NCBI RefSeq assembly: GCF_016703145.1
Contig: NZ_JADJCO010000005.1
Span: 868,001-932,000 of the forward strand
Direction: 5' to 3'
Length of the DNA stretch: 64,000 nucleotides
Source of the DNA: Ottowia sp.
GTDB lineage: Bacteria; Pseudomonadota; Gammaproteobacteria; Burkholderiales; Burkholderiaceae_C
Shown: piece by piece, positions 1-7,791 of the stretch
Layout of the letters: every line of letters starts with the position of its first letter
Numbering within the stretch: the stretch's first letter is position 1
Notes under the pieces: generated by a model
What the model was told of the DNA's origin: nothing
The model's database searches: none
What the model saw: only the letters and a program-made list of their open reading frames with translations
Program-made: the position numbers and the translations under genes

Positions 1-2
1 GT

Positions 3-347
3 GCTGGTGAGCGCAATCTGCAACGGCTGAGCCAGCCGCGCGTGGGCGTAGACCCGGCCGTCAAGGGGTTGAACTTTTTCAACACCACCGACCAAGCCTT
101 GCTCAGAACCTTGCAACACGGCGAGTTCAACATTCACGGCTGGCGCCGTGCCGATCTGCTGGCGCAACTGGATATGTCGGCATCGGCCATGACACGACAG
201 CTTCGCCGCTTGCGTGCGCTGGGCTTGATCAAGAAGGTCACGCATACCTATCGCTATTACCTGACGCGCCTGGGCCGCGCTGCCATCGCCGCAGCGTGCT
301 CGCTCACGCGTTTCAACATCATCCCGGCCATGGCGGCTGCGCACTGA
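3..347 (+). CDS. C-terminal part of an unidentified winged-helix protein (5' end outside window)
   Basis: The frame is open to the left edge of the window, so the gene begins upstream and only about 114 C-terminal codons are seen. Residues from about NFFNTTDQALL to the end look like a winged helix-turn-helix: a helix with ADLLAQLDMSASAMTRQLRRLRALG, where the SASAMTRQLRRL part reads as a recognition helix, followed by a wing-like GLIKKVTHTYRYYLTRLGR. That fold suggests DNA binding of the MarR/ArsR kind, but I do not recognise the family. The next sequence downstream is a MITE, so the gene sits at the edge of mobile DNA. Function is not assigned. Confidence 0.5.
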   Translation, partial: AGERNLQRLSQPRVGVDPAVKGLNFFNTTDQALLRTLQHGEFNIHGWRRADLLAQLDMSASAMTRQLRRLRALGLIKKVTHTYRYYLTRLGRAAIAAACSLTRFNIIPAMAAAH

Positions 348-386
348 AGTCTTTGCACAAAACATCAAGACTGAGCTGGTTAGAGA

Positions 387-702
387 CTAGAAACGGCAGT
401 TGAACGCGCCCGCCAGTGCCGTGATCGGCGTGGCAGGCAAGGGTGAACGCCGCGGCTCCAAAGGCGCCTGCGCGCCTGTGGACGGCGTGAACGGGGCCGG
501 CCTCTGGACGGCCCGCGCCCTGCAAGGGAGACGACGCGGCGCACTGTTGTGCGCAAGGAGGAGCAACGCCGCATGGCGCGGCGAGCGCGGTGCTGGCGGG
601 CGCGTAGCGCGCTCACCCAAGAGGTGAAGGTCATCGAAGCAGCGAAAGTCAACACCCATGCGGCTTTCCCGAGGGTGGCAAGCGGTCAACTGCCGTTTCT
701 AG
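387..702. mobile_element. MITE-like element with 13-bp perfect inverted repeats in a CTAG duplication
   Basis: The sequence AAACGGCAGTTGA at 391-403 is the exact reverse complement of TCAACTGCCGTTT at 686-698. Both ends are bordered by CTAG (387-390 and 699-702). This gives a 308-bp element with a 4-bp target duplication matching the YTAR preference known for IS5-group and IS701-type transposases. The interior is GC-rich and holds no recognisable transposase, so it is non-autonomous. No autonomous partner with these ends was seen in the window: the IS5-type element near 38.8 kb has different termini. Confidence 0.7.
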
Positions 703-793
703 GGTCAACCCGTGCCAGATATGCGAGACCAGCTATCTGAACAGTAGCAATTTCGTGCCCGGCGCCTCATCCCGAAGACGCTGAAGGGCCAGT

Positions 794-1132
794 TCAATAC
801 CCCGGCTTGGCCCCCGGCCGCCGCTGCGCGAACAGGCCCGCTCCGCGCGCGCCCTGGCGGCCGAAGCGCTCGCGCCGCGCCAGCTTGGGGTCCACGCGCA
901 AGGCCCGGTAGACCTCCACCCGGTCGCCCTCGCGCAGGGGTTGGTCCAGCGCCGCCTTGCGGCCCCACACGCCCACGCGGCCGTCGCCAGCGTTCGGGGC
1001 GCCGCTGGCTTCGAGCGCCGCCCGCACCGTGGCGCCCGCGGGCAGGTTCAACGCCACTTCCTGCACCTGCCGCGGCGCGGGCGACCAGGCAACGGTGACC
1101 ATGACCGCCGGTCCGGGCCGGCCCGGGGCCAT
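794..1132 (-). CDS. ratB: RnfH family ubiquitin-like protein (RatB)
   Basis: A protein of about 112 aa with the beta-grasp RnfH/RatB signature. After a short N-terminus it reads VTVAWSPAPRQVQEVALNLP, followed by VGVWGRKAALDQPLREGDRVEVYR and then ALRVDPKLARRER, which is the family hallmark near the C-terminus. The ATG at 1132 overlaps the ratA stop codon by one base (TGATG), so translation is probably coupled. The pairing with ratA is the usual arrangement in proteobacteria. The biochemical role of RatB remains poorly defined. The arginine- and glycine-rich tail is a high-GC extension. Confidence 0.85.
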   Translation of the reverse strand: MAPGRPGPAVMVTVAWSPAPRQVQEVALNLPAGATVRAALEASGAPNAGDGRVGVWGRKAALDQPLREGDRVEVYRALRVDPKLARRERFGRQGARGAGLFAQRRPGAKPGY

Positions 1133-1584
1133 CACGCCGCCGCCGCGCCGTACACCTGCTCGGCGCGCTTGACGAAGGCGTCCACCAGGCTGCCGGCGAT
1201 GCGGTCGAACACCGGCCCGACCAGCGCGGCGAGCACCGGATTGGCAAAGCCGTAGCTCATCTTCAGGTCGACCCGGCAGGCGCGCTGCCCCTCGCTGCCC
1301 ACGGGGGTAAAGGTCCACACGCCCTCCAGGCGGGAGAAGGGGCCCTTCACCAGGTGCAGGCGCACCTCGCGCCCCGGCACGTGCTCGTTGCGGGTGGTGA
1401 AGCTCTGCCTGACGCCCTTGAAGGCGATGCCCACCTCGGCCGTCATCCCCGTCGTGGTTTCCGCCAGCACCGTCGCATGGTCGCACCAGGGCAGGAACTG
1501 GGGGTAGCGCGGCACGTCGGTCACCAGGTCGAACATCTCCTGGGCGCTGTACCAGATGAGGACGGACTTGTGGACGGATTTCAT
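1132..1584 (-). CDS. ratA: RatA, START-domain ribosome association toxin / COQ10-like protein
   Basis: 150 aa, a single START-like polyketide cyclase domain. It opens MKSVHKSVLIWYSAQEMFDL and continues VTDVPRYPQFLPWC, the signature of the Coq10/RatA family, and ends SLVDAFVKRAEQVYG. In E. coli RatA binds the 50S subunit and blocks 70S formation; the eukaryotic relative Coq10 binds ubiquinone, so a lipid-binding role is the alternative. The ATG at 1584 is chosen because the family begins at MKxVxKSV. The open frame continues upstream only as antisense to smpB. smpB diverges with an 84-bp gap, the classic ratA/smpB pairing. Confidence 0.92.
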   Translation of the reverse strand: MKSVHKSVLIWYSAQEMFDLVTDVPRYPQFLPWCDHATVLAETTTGMTAEVGIAFKGVRQSFTTRNEHVPGREVRLHLVKGPFSRLEGVWTFTPVGSEGQRACRVDLKMSYGFANPVLAALVGPVFDRIAGSLVDAFVKRAEQVYGAAAA

Positions 1585-1668
1585 AGAATGCACGTTTGCC
1601 CGTGATTCTAGGCGCCGCCTCCCGGCCGCCGCGCTTGCAAGGCGTCGCTGGCGCCTCATATTGCCCAG

Positions 1669-2148
1669 ATGGCCACCAAGAAACCCAAGTCGCCCAACCC
1701 GGTCATCGCCGAGAACAAGAAGGCCGCGTTCAACTACTTCTTCGAGGAACGCTTCGAGGCCGGCATGGTGCTGGAAGGCTGGGAAGTGAAGGCGCTGCGC
1801 GCCGGCAAGGCGCAACTGACCGACGGCTACGTGGTGATCCGCAACGGCGAGCTGTTCGTCATCGGCTGCCAGATCAATCCGCTGGGCACGGCCAGCACCC
1901 ACGTGCGGCCCGATTCGGTGCGCACCAAGAAGCTGCTGATGCACAAGGAGGAGATCCAGCGCCTGATCGGCAAGGTCGAGCAGAAGGGCTACACCCTGGT
2001 GCCCATCAATCTGCACTGGAAGAACGGCCGCGTGAAGTGCGAGATCGCCCTGGCCAAGGGCAAGGCCACGCACGACAAGCGCGACACCATCAAGGAGCGC
2101 GAGGGCAAGCGCGAGGTGGAGCGCGCCATGAAAGAGCGCCACCGCTGA
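1669..2148 (+). CDS. smpB: SsrA-binding protein SmpB
   Basis: 159 aa, normal family length. SmpB binds tmRNA and delivers it to stalled ribosomes for trans-translation. Visible signatures are IAENKKAAFNYFFEERFEAG near the N-terminus, LEGWEVKALRAGKAQL, the KKLLMHKEEI segment, and the basic C-terminal tail (KRDTIKEREGKREVERAMK), which folds in the mRNA channel. It diverges from ratA-ratB. Start at ATG 1669 gives the canonical short lysine-rich N-terminus (MATKKPKSP). Confidence 0.97.
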   Translation: MATKKPKSPNPVIAENKKAAFNYFFEERFEAGMVLEGWEVKALRAGKAQLTDGYVVIRNGELFVIGCQINPLGTASTHVRPDSVRTKKLLMHKEEIQRLIGKVEQKGYTLVPINLHWKNGRVKCEIALAKGKATHDKRDTIKEREGKREVERAMKERHR

Positions 2149-2240
2149 GCCGCCCCGCCACACGGCCTGCCGTCCGACACCGCGGGAGTCGCGGCGGGAC
2201 TACACTGGCGCGGTTTCCACACCGCAAGAGGAGCCTCGCC

Positions 2241-2639
2241 ATGAAAGCCCTGATCACCGCCGTCGCCACCGCCGCCCTGCTGGCCGCCTGTGGCACCACC
2301 GGCACGTCCCGCACCTCGGCCGCCATGCCCAGCACGCCCACGCAGGCGGCCGATGGCACGTTGATCGGCCCCGACGGCCGCACGCTGTACACCTTCAGCC
2401 GCGACGTGGCGGGCAGCGGCAAGTCGGTCTGCGTCGAGACCTGCGCCACCAACTGGCCGCCGCTGGGCGTGGCCGCTGCGGCGCAGCCGAGGGGCGACTA
2501 CACCATCATCACGCGCGCCGACGGCAGCAAGCAGTGGGCCTTCAGGGGCATGCCGCTGTACTACTTCATCAAGGACACCAAGCCGGGCGACAAGATGGGC
2601 CAGGGCATGGGCGGCGTGTGGAACGTGGCCAAGCCCTGA
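2241..2639 (+). CDS. Small secreted-repeat lipoprotein (COG4315-like)
   Basis: 132 aa. The N-terminus MKALITAVATAALLAACGTT carries a lipobox (LAAC, Cys near residue 17), so an outer-membrane or periplasmic lipoprotein is expected. The mature part contains DGTLIGPDGRTLYTFSRD, then a CVETCATNWPPL segment and GMPLYYFIKDTKPGD, which match the repeated lipoprotein family of unknown function (PF03640/COG4315). A good Shine-Dalgarno (AGAGGAG) precedes ATG 2241. It is followed by an intrinsic terminator, so it ends the smpB-side transcription unit. No biochemical function is known for the family. Confidence 0.8.
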   Translation: MKALITAVATAALLAACGTTGTSRTSAAMPSTPTQAADGTLIGPDGRTLYTFSRDVAGSGKSVCVETCATNWPPLGVAAAAQPRGDYTIITRADGSKQWAFRGMPLYYFIKDTKPGDKMGQGMGGVWNVAKP

Positions 2640-2660
2640 AGCCCCGGTCACCACCACCCA

Positions 2661-2686
2661 AAGCCGTGGCTTGCCACGGCTTTTTT
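2661..2686 (+). terminator. Intrinsic terminator after the lipoprotein gene
   Basis: AAGCCGTGG, a short TT loop region and CCACGGCTT form a 9-bp stem followed by TTTTTT. It lies 22 bases after the stop codon at 2639. Confidence 0.85.
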
Positions 2687-2698
2687 GTTGCTCATCTA

Positions 2699-2753
2699 TT
2701 CATAGCTAGTGGCGCAATATCCACGCTGGCTAAAGCCAGATTTGGCTTGAAAT
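2699..2753 (+). repeat. Dispersed 55-bp repeat, copy 1 (intergenic)
   Basis: Reads CATAGCTAGTGGCGCAATAT, then CCACGCTGGCT, GCCAGATTTGGCTTGAAA. It fits the family consensus closely. The copy ends four bases before the stop codon of the minus-strand enoyl-CoA hydratase-like gene (2757) and lies downstream of the terminator of the convergent lipoprotein gene. Confidence 0.8.
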
Positions 2754-2756
2754 CTC

Positions 2757-3890
2757 TCACAGCGCGGCCAGCGGATGCCGATGCGCCGGCCAGGGGCTGT
2801 CGAAGAACGGCGCCACCATTCCGGGCGTGACGTCCTTGATGCGCGCGGGCTGCCAGCGCGGGGCGTGGTCCTTGTCCACGGCCAGGGCGCGGATGCCCTC
2901 CACCGTCTCGCTCAGCGGCCCGGGGCGCAGGTGAAAGCACTGGTGCACCAGCCCGCGCTCCATGCGCAGTTCGTCGGCCAGCGCCATGCCGCGCGCGCGG
3001 CGCACCTGCTCCAGCGCCACGTGCAGCATCAGCGGCGAGCGCGTGCGCAGCGCCTGCGCCGTGCCCTGCGCCCAGGCGCCGTCGGCCTGCTCCAGCGCGG
3101 CGACGATGGCACCGACCGTGGGCAGGCCGAAGACGCGGTCGATCTCGTCCCGGTGGGCGATCTCGCCGGCGCCCCCGGCTTCGAACCGCGCCGCCACCCA
3201 ATGCTGCGCGGCCAGCCCGCCGTCCCACGCCGTGCCGGCCAGGTGCGCCCACAGCCCGGGCAGTTGCGCCGAGGGCACGCGGCCGTCGGCGAGCGTGGCG
3301 GCCACGGCCTCGGCGCCGGTGAGCACGTGGCCCGTCAGCGCCAGGTATTCGCCCAGGCGGCCCGGCGCGCGGCCGAGGAAGTAGCCGCCGCCCACGTCGG
3401 GGAACAGGCCGATGCGCGTCTCGGGCATGGCCATCCGCGTGCGCTCGGTCGCCACGCGGAGAAGGCCGCCCGCGCCGCCCGCCTCCCGCGCCGAAGGCCC
3501 CTGGCACAGGCCCATGCCGCCGCCCATGACGATGCCGTCGATGAAGGCGATGAGCGGCTTGCCATAGGTCTGGATCAGGTGGTTGAGCGTGTACTCCTCG
3601 GTGAAGAAGTCGCCCAGCGCCGCATCGCCCGCCAGCGCCGCCTGGTGGAAGAAGCGGATGTCACCGCCGGCGCAGAACGCGCCGAAGGGCGCGAAGCCCT
3701 CAGGCGCCTTGCCCATGCCGCGCAGGGCCACGGCCTTCACCGCCGCGTCGTGCCGCCACGCGCGCAGGGTGTGGGTGAGCGCGCGGACCATCTCCAGCGA
3801 CAGCGCGTTCAGCGCCTGCGGGCGGTTGAGCGTGATCAGACCCAGGCCGCCCGGGGTGCGCTCGGCGAGGATGGCGTCGGTGGTGGTCAT
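2757..3890 (-). CDS. Enoyl-CoA hydratase/isomerase family, 3-hydroxyisobutyryl-CoA hydrolase-like
   Basis: 377 aa. Crotonase fold with the oxyanion-hole segment FCAGGDIRFF near residue 75 and IVMGGGMGL near residue 120, then RMAMPETRIGLFPDVGGGYF. The MPExxIGxFPDVGG block and the long C-terminal half are typical of 3-hydroxyisobutyryl-CoA hydrolase (valine catabolism) rather than short enoyl-CoA hydratases. There is an unusual stretch of about 15 residues (CQGPSAREAGGAGGL) between GMGL and RVATERT, where relatives go almost directly from one to the other. Family assignment is firm; the exact substrate is inferred. Confidence 0.82.
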   Translation of the reverse strand: MTTTDAILAERTPGGLGLITLNRPQALNALSLEMVRALTHTLRAWRHDAAVKAVALRGMGKAPEGFAPFGAFCAGGDIRFFHQAALAGDAALGDFFTEEYTLNHLIQTYGKPLIAFIDGIVMGGGMGLCQGPSAREAGGAGGLLRVATERTRMAMPETRIGLFPDVGGGYFLGRAPGRLGEYLALTGHVLTGAEAVAATLADGRVPSAQLPGLWAHLAGTAWDGGLAAQHWVAARFEAGGAGEIAHRDEIDRVFGLPTVGAIVAALEQADGAWAQGTAQALRTRSPLMLHVALEQVRRARGMALADELRMERGLVHQCFHLRPGPLSETVEGIRALAVDKDHAPRWQPARIKDVTPGMVAPFFDSPWPAHRHPLAAL

Positions 3891-3896
3891 ATCAAA

Positions 3897-3953
3897 AATG
3901 ATAGCTTTTGGCGCAATACCCGTGCGGTCTAACGGCCGATTTCATTCAAAACC
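3897..3953 (+). repeat. Dispersed 55-bp repeat, copy 2 (intergenic)
   Basis: GATAGCTTTTGGCGCAATAC, then CCGTGCGGTCTAACGGCCGATTT and CATTCAAAACC. It fills the 70-bp gap between the EamA gene (stop at 3961) and the start of the hydrolase gene (3890), so it lies in the leader of the latter. Confidence 0.75.
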
Positions 3954-3960
3954 TGGTGGC

Positions 3961-4872
3961 TCAGGCCGGGCCGATGCCCGCCGTGCCGCGCTGCCCGGCC
4001 CAGCCCATCAGCTCGTTGGCCAGCAGCGCGCCGACGACCAGCGTGCCACCCGCCAGCACCTCGGGCCGCGGCGCCTCGCCGGCGATCACCCAAACCAGGG
4101 CAATGCCGAACACCACTTCCAGCAGGCTCAGCAGCGACACCTCGGCCGCGGGCAGCACGCGGGCGCACAGCACCGCCAGCACGCAGGGCACGGCCAGTTG
4201 GCCGACGCCCAGCGCGGCCAGCCAGGCCAGGTCGCGCCCGCTGGCCGCGAACGGCCAGGCCAGCGGCCCCATGGCCAGGGTGGAGATGACCGCGCCCAGC
4301 AGCACCGCGGGCACCAGGTCCACCGGCTCGCCCTGGGCCTGGCTGCGCTGCGCGATGGTCCACTGGGTGGCGGCGGCCACCGGCACGCCCAGCACGACGA
4401 TGGAGCCCAGCCAGGCGTCGGTACCCTGGGCCGCGCCCAGTTGCCCCGTGAACATCCACGCCATGCCCGCGCCCGCCACCCCGATGGCCGCCCAGGTGCG
4501 GCGCGGCAGGCGCCGGCCCGTGACCAGGCGCGACAGCAGCGCCGTCAGCAAGGGGCCGACGGCCATGGTGACGAGCACGCGCGCCACGCCGGTGAGCGTG
4601 AGCGCGACCATGAAGGCGGTGAACATCACCGCCCAGCACAGCCCCGCCAGCCAGAAGGCGCGCCGCCGCCACGGCAGGCGCGCGAACACGCCCAGCCCCT
4701 GCCACGCGGGCAGGATGGCCAGCAGCGCCAGCACCGTGAACAGGCTGCGCCAGAAGGTCACTTCGAAGCCCTGCGCGTGCGTGAGCTGGCGCGTGACCAC
4801 GCCGGCCGTGGACCACAGCAGGGTCACCAGCACCATGGTCCAGGCGGCGCGGGCGTGGGACCACGCCGTCAT
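3961..4872 (-). CDS. EamA/DMT family transporter
   Basis: 303 aa from ATG 4872; a GTG codon directly before it is an equal alternative. Ten hydrophobic segments in two repeats, the EamA arrangement: MVLVTLLWSTAGVVTRQL at the N-terminus and, in the second repeat, SLLSLLEVVFGIALVWVIAGE. These proteins are inner-membrane drug/metabolite exporters of varied substrate, and none can be named here. It follows the PhyH dioxygenase gene by 19 bases and is probably cotranscribed with it. Confidence 0.88.
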   Translation of the reverse strand: MTAWSHARAAWTMVLVTLLWSTAGVVTRQLTHAQGFEVTFWRSLFTVLALLAILPAWQGLGVFARLPWRRRAFWLAGLCWAVMFTAFMVALTLTGVARVLVTMAVGPLLTALLSRLVTGRRLPRRTWAAIGVAGAGMAWMFTGQLGAAQGTDAWLGSIVVLGVPVAAATQWTIAQRSQAQGEPVDLVPAVLLGAVISTLAMGPLAWPFAASGRDLAWLAALGVGQLAVPCVLAVLCARVLPAAEVSLLSLLEVVFGIALVWVIAGEAPRPEVLAGGTLVVGALLANELMGWAGQRGTAGIGPA

Positions 4873-4891
4873 CACCGAGGCCTGCGGGCCC

Positions 4892-5869
4892 TCAGTAGTA
4901 CATCGTGGTGTGGCCGCATTGCGGATTGACCTGCACCACCTTCTGCCGCTCGGCGGGCAGGAAGCGGAAGTAATACGGCTTGGTCGAGGCGCTGGTGTAG
5001 TGCGTCACCAGGCTGCGGCGGGTGAGCGACGGGTCGCCGATCTGCGAGCCGCCGTGCGCCAGGTCGGCCGACCAGATGAGCGCGTCGCCCTTCTTGGGCA
5101 GGAAGGTCTGCAGCGGCAGGCCGCGCTCGCCGGAGCGCTCGACCAGCGACTTCAGGTGCGCCATGTGCTCCTCGTGCTTGTCGCGCTCGTGGTTGTAGTG
5201 CTTGAAGGCGCCGCTGTAGAGCCAGTCCGGCAGGCGATGGCTGCCGGCGTAGTACATCAGCTCGCCGGAGCCGGGCTGCACGTCCTCCAGTGCGACCCAG
5301 CTGGCGCACAGGCTCATGGGGTTCTCCAGCACCACGTAGGCGGTGTCCTGGTGCACGGCCTGGGTGGAGCCGCGCTCGAAGTGCAGGCCTTGAAAGGCGA
5401 GGATGCCGTCCTCGAACACCGTGGACAGGAACCTGACCAGCGGGTCGGCGAACGAGAGCCTGAGCGCACTGGGCAGGTGCACGTAGGTATCGAGCACCTT
5501 GGTCAGCGGCGCGTCGAGGTCGGCCTGGGCCAGCGGCACCACGTCCTTGTCCTGCGGGCCCTGCACCGGCACGCTGGCCAGCAGCGGCGTGTTGTCGGCC
5601 TCGAAGGCGGCCTGCAGCTCGGCCCGGTAGGCGTCGATGGCGTCCAGCGGCACGGCGCCTTCGAGGATGACGTAGCCGTTCTCGATGAAAAACTTCAGCT
5701 TGCCCTGCAACGCCGCGACGGCCGGATCCTGGGCGGCCTTGCGGTCGAGCACGGCCAGGGCGTCGCGCCGGTCGGTCCACAGGCCGCCGAAGCGGCTGAA
5801 GTACTCCGGCTGGGCCGGCGGCGGCGAGGCGAACAGGGAGCGGGCGGACCAGTAGAGCTTGCGTAACAT
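4892..5869 (-). CDS. Phytanoyl-CoA dioxygenase (PhyH) family protein
   Basis: 325 aa. A non-haem Fe(II)/2-oxoglutarate oxygenase: HQDTAYV provides the HxD iron ligands near residue 195, and DLAHGGSQIGDPSLTRRSLV near residue 285 gives the distal His and the Arg that binds 2-oxoglutarate. ATG 5869 (MLRKLYWS) is preferred over the longer frame because GAGGA stands about ten bases upstream. The substrate is unknown; family members hydroxylate lipids or small metabolites. It lies 65 bp after typA in a co-directional run. Confidence 0.85.
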   Translation of the reverse strand: MLRKLYWSARSLFASPPPAQPEYFSRFGGLWTDRRDALAVLDRKAAQDPAVAALQGKLKFFIENGYVILEGAVPLDAIDAYRAELQAAFEADNTPLLASVPVQGPQDKDVVPLAQADLDAPLTKVLDTYVHLPSALRLSFADPLVRFLSTVFEDGILAFQGLHFERGSTQAVHQDTAYVVLENPMSLCASWVALEDVQPGSGELMYYAGSHRLPDWLYSGAFKHYNHERDKHEEHMAHLKSLVERSGERGLPLQTFLPKKGDALIWSADLAHGGSQIGDPSLTRRSLVTHYTSASTKPYYFRFLPAERQKVVQVNPQCGHTTMYY

Positions 5870-5934
5870 GGCGAAGATTCCTCGAAAAGTCGTTGGGGAA
5901 CGGATGAAGCGTACAGCGCGGCCAGGGCGCGGGC

Positions 5935-7764
5935 TCACGCGCCTTCGCGGCTGGCGCGCTTGCGCTCGTGCTCCTTCAGGTGGCGCTTGCGCAGGCGGAT
6001 GCTCTTGGGCGTGATCTCGACCAGTTCATCGTCCTCGATGAACTCCACGCCGTACTCCAGCGTCAGCTCGATCGGCGGGGTGACCTTGATCGCGTCTTCC
6101 TTGCCACTGACGCGGAAATTGGTGAGCTGCTTGGTGCGCGTGGCGTTGACCACCAGGTCGTTGTCGCGGCTGTGGATGCCGACGATCATGCCCTCGTACA
6201 CCGGATCGTTGGCGCGCACGAACATGCGGCCGCGGTCGTCCAGCTTGCCCAGGGCGTAGGTGAAGATCTCGCCGTCGTCCATAGAGATCAGCACGCCGTT
6301 CTTGCGGCCGCCGATCTCGCCTTTGTGCGGCTCGTAGCCGTCGAAGATGTTGCTGATCAGGCCCGAGCCGCGCGTCAGGTTCAGGAACTCGTTGGTGAAG
6401 CCGATCAGGCCCCGCGCCGGGATGCGGTACTCCAGGCGCACGCGGCCGCGCCCGTCCGGCTCCATGTTGACCAGCTCGCCCTTGCGCTCGCCCAGCGCCT
6501 GCATCACGCCGCCCTGGTGGCCTTCCTCGATGTCGGCCGTGACCAGTTCGATCGGCTCGCAGCGCTCGCCGTCGATGTCGCGCAGCACCACGCGCGGCTT
6601 GGAGACGGCCAGCTCGTAGCCTTCGCGGCGCATGTTCTCCAGCAGGATGGTCAGGTGCAGTTCGCCGCGGCCGGACACCTCGAAGATGCCGTCTTCGTCA
6701 GTTTCCTTCACGCGCAGCGCTACGTTGGACTGCAGCTCCTTCTGCAGCCGGTCCCAGATCTGGCGGCTGGTGACGAACTTGCCCTCGCGGCCGGCCAGCG
6801 GGCTGGTGTTGACGCAGAAGTTGATCGTCAGCGTCGGCTCGTCGATCTTCAGCATCGGCAGCGGCGCGGGCTGCTGCGGATCGGTCACCGTCACGCCGAT
6901 GCCGATGTCGGCGATGCCGTTGATCAGCACGATGTCGCCAGGGCCAGCCTCGGCGGCCTGTACGCGGTCCAGGCCCTGGAAGGTCAGCACCTGGTTGACG
7001 CGACCCTTGTACGAGCTGCCCTCCGGCCCTTCCATCACCAGCACGTCCATGCCGGGCTTGAGCGTGCCGGCATTGATGCGGCCCACGCCGATGCGGCCGA
7101 CGAAGCTGGAGAAGTCCAGCGCCGAGATCTGCAATTGCAGCGGCGCGGCCGGGTCGCCCTCGTGCGGCGGCACGTGCTTGAGCACGGTCTCGAACAGCGC
7201 CGACATGTCGGGGCCCCACTGCTCGCCCTGCGCGCCCTCCTCCAGCGAGCTCCAGCCGTTGATGCCCGAGGCGTAGACCACCGGGAAGTCGAGCTGCTCG
7301 TCGGTCGCGCCGAGCTTGTCGAACAGGTCGAACGCGGCGTTGATGACCTTGTCGCAGTTGGCGCCGGGCTTGTCCACCTTGTTGACCACGACGATGGGCT
7401 TGAGGCCCAGGGCCAGCGCCTTCTTGGTGACGAAGCGGGTCTGCGGCATCGGGCCTTCCTGCGCGTCGATGAGCAGCAGCACGCCGTCCACCATCGACAG
7501 GGCGCGCTCCACCTCGCCGCCGAAGTCGGCGTGGCCGGGGGTGTCGACGATGTTGATGTGCGTGCCCTGCCAGCTGACGGCGCAGTTCTTGGCCAGGATG
7601 GTGATGCCGCGCTCGCGCTCGATGGCGTTGTTGTCCATCACGGTGTCCACCATCTTCTCGTGCTCGGCGAAGGTGCCGGACTGGCGCAGGAGCTGGTCCA
7701 CCATGGTGGTCTTGCCATGGTCGACGTGGGCGATGATGGCGATGTTGCGGATTTGTCGGGTCAT
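5935..7764 (-). CDS. typA: Ribosome-binding GTPase TypA/BipA
   Basis: 609 aa, full length. G1 AHVDHGKTT near residue 12, switch region RERGITI near 50, G3 DTPGHADF near 73, G4 NKVDKP near 128, then the EF-G-like domains and the BipA-specific C-terminal domain (YEPHKGEIGGRKNGVLISMD). It acts on 50S assembly and on translation under stress. It is 27 bases downstream of the glycosyltransferase gene and probably cotranscribed with it. The basic tail KRHLKEHERKRASREGA is normal. Confidence 0.97.
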   Translation of the reverse strand: MTRQIRNIAIIAHVDHGKTTMVDQLLRQSGTFAEHEKMVDTVMDNNAIERERGITILAKNCAVSWQGTHINIVDTPGHADFGGEVERALSMVDGVLLLIDAQEGPMPQTRFVTKKALALGLKPIVVVNKVDKPGANCDKVINAAFDLFDKLGATDEQLDFPVVYASGINGWSSLEEGAQGEQWGPDMSALFETVLKHVPPHEGDPAAPLQLQISALDFSSFVGRIGVGRINAGTLKPGMDVLVMEGPEGSSYKGRVNQVLTFQGLDRVQAAEAGPGDIVLINGIADIGIGVTVTDPQQPAPLPMLKIDEPTLTINFCVNTSPLAGREGKFVTSRQIWDRLQKELQSNVALRVKETDEDGIFEVSGRGELHLTILLENMRREGYELAVSKPRVVLRDIDGERCEPIELVTADIEEGHQGGVMQALGERKGELVNMEPDGRGRVRLEYRIPARGLIGFTNEFLNLTRGSGLISNIFDGYEPHKGEIGGRKNGVLISMDDGEIFTYALGKLDDRGRMFVRANDPVYEGMIVGIHSRDNDLVVNATRTKQLTNFRVSGKEDAIKVTPPIELTLEYGVEFIEDDELVEITPKSIRLRKRHLKEHERKRASREGA

Positions 7765-7791
7765 AAGTGCGAAGAGCTTGGAGATGAAAAA

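Noticed and set aside
1132..2163. 343-codon version of RatA
   Set aside because: The upstream extension is antisense to smpB; the family start is at 1584.
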